From positions 1-16,912 of the forward strand of contig JBAQPP010000023.1 of assembly GCA_049305865.1 (NCBI GenBank): a stretch of DNA of 16,912 nucleotides. The letters run 5' to 3'. Shown here one piece after another: positions 15,099 through 16,912 of this stretch. Under the pieces are notes generated by a model that searched no databases, was not told the origin of the DNA, and was given only the letters and a program-made list of their open reading frames with translations. This DNA is from UBA6263 sp049305865. Its GTDB lineage: Bacteria; Patescibacteriota; Gracilibacteria; Absconditabacterales; Absconditicoccaceae. Within the stretch, counting starts at the first letter, position 1. Every line of letters begins with the position of its first letter. Made by a program: the position numbers and the translations under genes.

Positions 15099-16601
15099 CT
15101 ATCTGAGATATTCGATGATTTTTGTTTCTCTTATTCATGTTACTCTTATGATACCTGGATAATCGAGTTGTTCTTCTATTTTTAATCAAATATTTTTCAA
15201 AAGCTTTTCAACTTCTAAATCTGAAATTGCTTTAGGATCTACATATACCATTATTTCTCTTCATGCTTGCATGATGTGTACTTTGTCTATTCATGGCATT
15301 TCGTAAATTAATTTTTCTAATTCTCACATCTTTTCTATAAATAATTCTTTTGTATTGAATCTTGCTCACGGTCTAGAAGCTGACATTGCATCTGCTGTAG
15401 CAATTGTTCGTGAGATAGAATCTATCATAGGAACATCAAAATGATGTGATTCTGCAGCATTTATAATAATAGGATCCATTCAAAGTTTTCTAAGAAATTC
15501 TCATCATATCTTTGCATGTGATTGTCATCATGTACTCATTACCTTTCATATGTCGTGTAATAGTCATGCTTTTTTTGCCATGACTGGATCTAATCCTAAC
15601 TCTGTTGCTATTGCTTCTGCTATTTTTGCTACTTCTATACTGTGAGTCCATAGATTTTGACCATAACTATATCTGAGAAAAAATTGTCATATGCATCTTA
15701 CTATTTCTGGTTTCATCATTGTAAGATTTAGCATAGTAAGTGCTTCTTTTCATTTTTCTGTTAAGATATTATCTAGTTCTTCCAGTACTTGATTGTGTAT
15801 TTTTTCTATATAGAATGGATTTATTCTTCAATCTTTTACGAGCATCTCAAGTGTTTTTTTGGCAACAAATCTTTTTTCACTATCAAACGATGATAATCTT
15901 ACAACCAATGGTGTATCATCTATTACGAGTTCTACTCATGTTATCTTTTCAAAATAACTAATATTTCTTCCCTCTCTTCAGATTAGTTTTCATTTAAAAT
16001 CTTCATTTGGAAGATCTACTAGTTGAGTAGTAAACTCTGTTACACTATCGGCAGCGATTCTAGGGAGTGCTTGTGCAACTATCTGTGCTGCTTCTTTTTC
16101 TGCTTCTTCCTTTTTGATTGTTTTGAATTTCTCAACAAATTCTGATATCTCTTTCTTGTTTACCTCTTCTATATTTCTGAAAAGATGTTCTTTTGCTTGA
16201 TCTATACCAAATCATGCTATTTCAGATAATTTTTCATTTTGTCTTGTTACTATATCTTCTGCTTCTTTTTGTTTTTCTACTATTTTCTTTTTTTCTTCCT
16301 CCAATTTTTCTAATTTCTGATCCATTTTTTCTTCCCTTACTAGTAGTCTGTTCTGAATTTCTTCCATTTTTGCAATTCTTTGGTCTTCGATCTTTTGTGC
16401 TTTTTCTTCCGCTAATTGTAATGTATTATTAGCCTTTTTCTTTGCTTCTTCTAACATTTCTTCTTCAATTTCTTTTACTCTATTCATTCTCTCTTTGAAT
16501 TGTTTTGCTTTTTCTGTTAGTGTTTTTTTGTATCAAAAAAATCCTCCTAGGGCTCCTGCTCCAATAGCCAGGACGTAGCCGATGATTATCATTGTTGTCA
16601 T
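15099..16601 (-). CDS. rny: Ribonuclease Y
   Basis: 500-aa membrane-bound endoribonuclease starting bulk mRNA decay. Residues 3-23 form the N-terminal membrane anchor, about 28-130 a Lys/Glu-rich coiled coil, 190-250 a KH RNA-binding domain with GKLIGREGRN (204-213) and VIDDTPLVV (226-234), and 318-410 the HD domain with His320 (LWTHSIEVA), His349-Asp350 (GLLHDIGK), ESHHFD (384-389) and TADAMSASRPGAR (402-414). The C-terminus VTGIRETKIIEYLR matches the family end. Gly204 and Gly208 in the KH motif are TGA. Length is slightly under the usual 510-520 residues. ATG 16601 gives the anchor directly; the stop is TAG. It heads a minus-strand cluster with two membrane proteins. The 107-bp region upstream is AT-rich and shows no clear promoter. 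Confidence 0.96.
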
Positions 16602-16708
16602 ATTTTATAACGTTTAATTTTGTAAAATATCAAAAAAATCTCTTTTCAGTTGAAATTTATATGATTTATTATTTTAAATTCAATGGAAAAATTATTTACT
16701 AATATATT

Positions 16709-16912
16709 TTAATATCATAAATCTGGTCTATGTGCTTTTCTAAGATTTAAATTTAAATCTTTGAATGGATTGTTTTGCTCCTTAAATTCTTGTCGTTCTT
16801 CCATTGCTTTTGCCAATGTTTCTGATGTGGCATTTTTTAAATCTTCAACAAAGCATCAGCTTTGAGGCATTACTTGTGAAGATCTTTCCATTTCTTCTGG
16901 TGTATATACGTG
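16709..16912 (-). CDS. C-terminal part of an unknown gene (partial)
   Basis: The final 67 codons of a minus-strand gene whose start is beyond the window edge. It reads with two TGA-Gly codons (in PQSGCFVED and at the end RPDLGY) and a TAA stop. The visible end is polar and charged, with AKAMEERQEFKEQNN and NPFKDLNLNLRKAHRPDLGY; no membrane segment is seen. I do not recognise a family. It lies 107 bp upstream of rny on the same strand and could be its operon partner. Confidence 0.6.

Noticed and set aside
15740..16432. Plus-strand hydrophobic frames rich in Leu and Phe
   Set aside because: They are antisense to the Lys/Glu-rich coiled coil of RNase Y, and Lys/Glu codons read backwards give Phe/Leu.
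1..16912. CRISPR array, tRNA, rRNA, prophage or insertion sequence
   Set aside because: I looked for regularly spaced repeats, tRNA arms, transposase and phage structural genes and saw none; the baseplate J-like annotation alone does not indicate a phage.

Overview
The window comes from a bacterium that reads UGA as glycine (translation table 25), which points to the Absconditabacteria (SR1) / Gracilibacteria branch of the Candidate Phyla Radiation. In the standard code most genes here look shattered. Read with UGA=Gly they become full-length, and the recoded positions fall on invariant glycines: DSGGFQ in Tgt, GKLIGREGRN in RNase Y, GDS in an SGNH esterase, and several NrdA glycines. TGG still serves as Trp, and every complete gene ends in TAA or TAG. 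The DNA is AT-rich, and I see no Shine-Dalgarno-like AGGAGG before any start. Which of the two lineages it belongs to cannot be decided from this window.

Layout. 1-720 (-): start of an unknown gene preceded by an SGNH esterase. 835-2481 (-): membrane-anchored glutamate-synthase-like FMN/Fe-S protein. 2805-9408 (+, mostly): a ribonucleotide reductase locus with nrdA at one end and nrdB at the other, separated by a nitroreductase, a DUF1653 protein and two peroxiredoxins. 7757-8284 (-): a small membrane-anchored unknown lying inside that locus. 9421-9957 (-): standalone HD hydrolase resembling small alarmone hydrolases. 10077-10655 (-): unknown soluble protein. 10736-10915 (-): candidate structured RNA. 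10956-12113 (-): tgt. 12216-12659 (+): unknown 147-aa protein. 12701-16601 (-): cluster of RNase Y, a polytopic membrane protein and a CPR-type 'baseplate J-like' membrane protein. 16709-16912 (-): C-terminus of an unknown gene.

Two kinds of genes are interleaved. Most genes use UGA heavily for Gly and show no obvious promoter or terminator of their own. Three minus-strand genes (835-2481, 7757-8284, 10077-10655) contain about 71 Gly codons and not one UGA. Each has a TTGAC(T/A) -35 element and a hairpin/T-tract terminator. Two further promoter-terminator pairs on the same strand (6353-6514 and 10736-10949) enclose no convincing ORF and are candidate small RNAs. This second class, plus a REP-like palindromic element at 7155-7256, is the most unusual feature of the window.

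Functionally, the central region couples dNTP synthesis (class I RNR, probable NrdR operator upstream of nrdA) with peroxide and redox defence. The flanks hold tRNA modification (Tgt), RNA decay (RNase Y) and probable (p)ppGpp hydrolysis.
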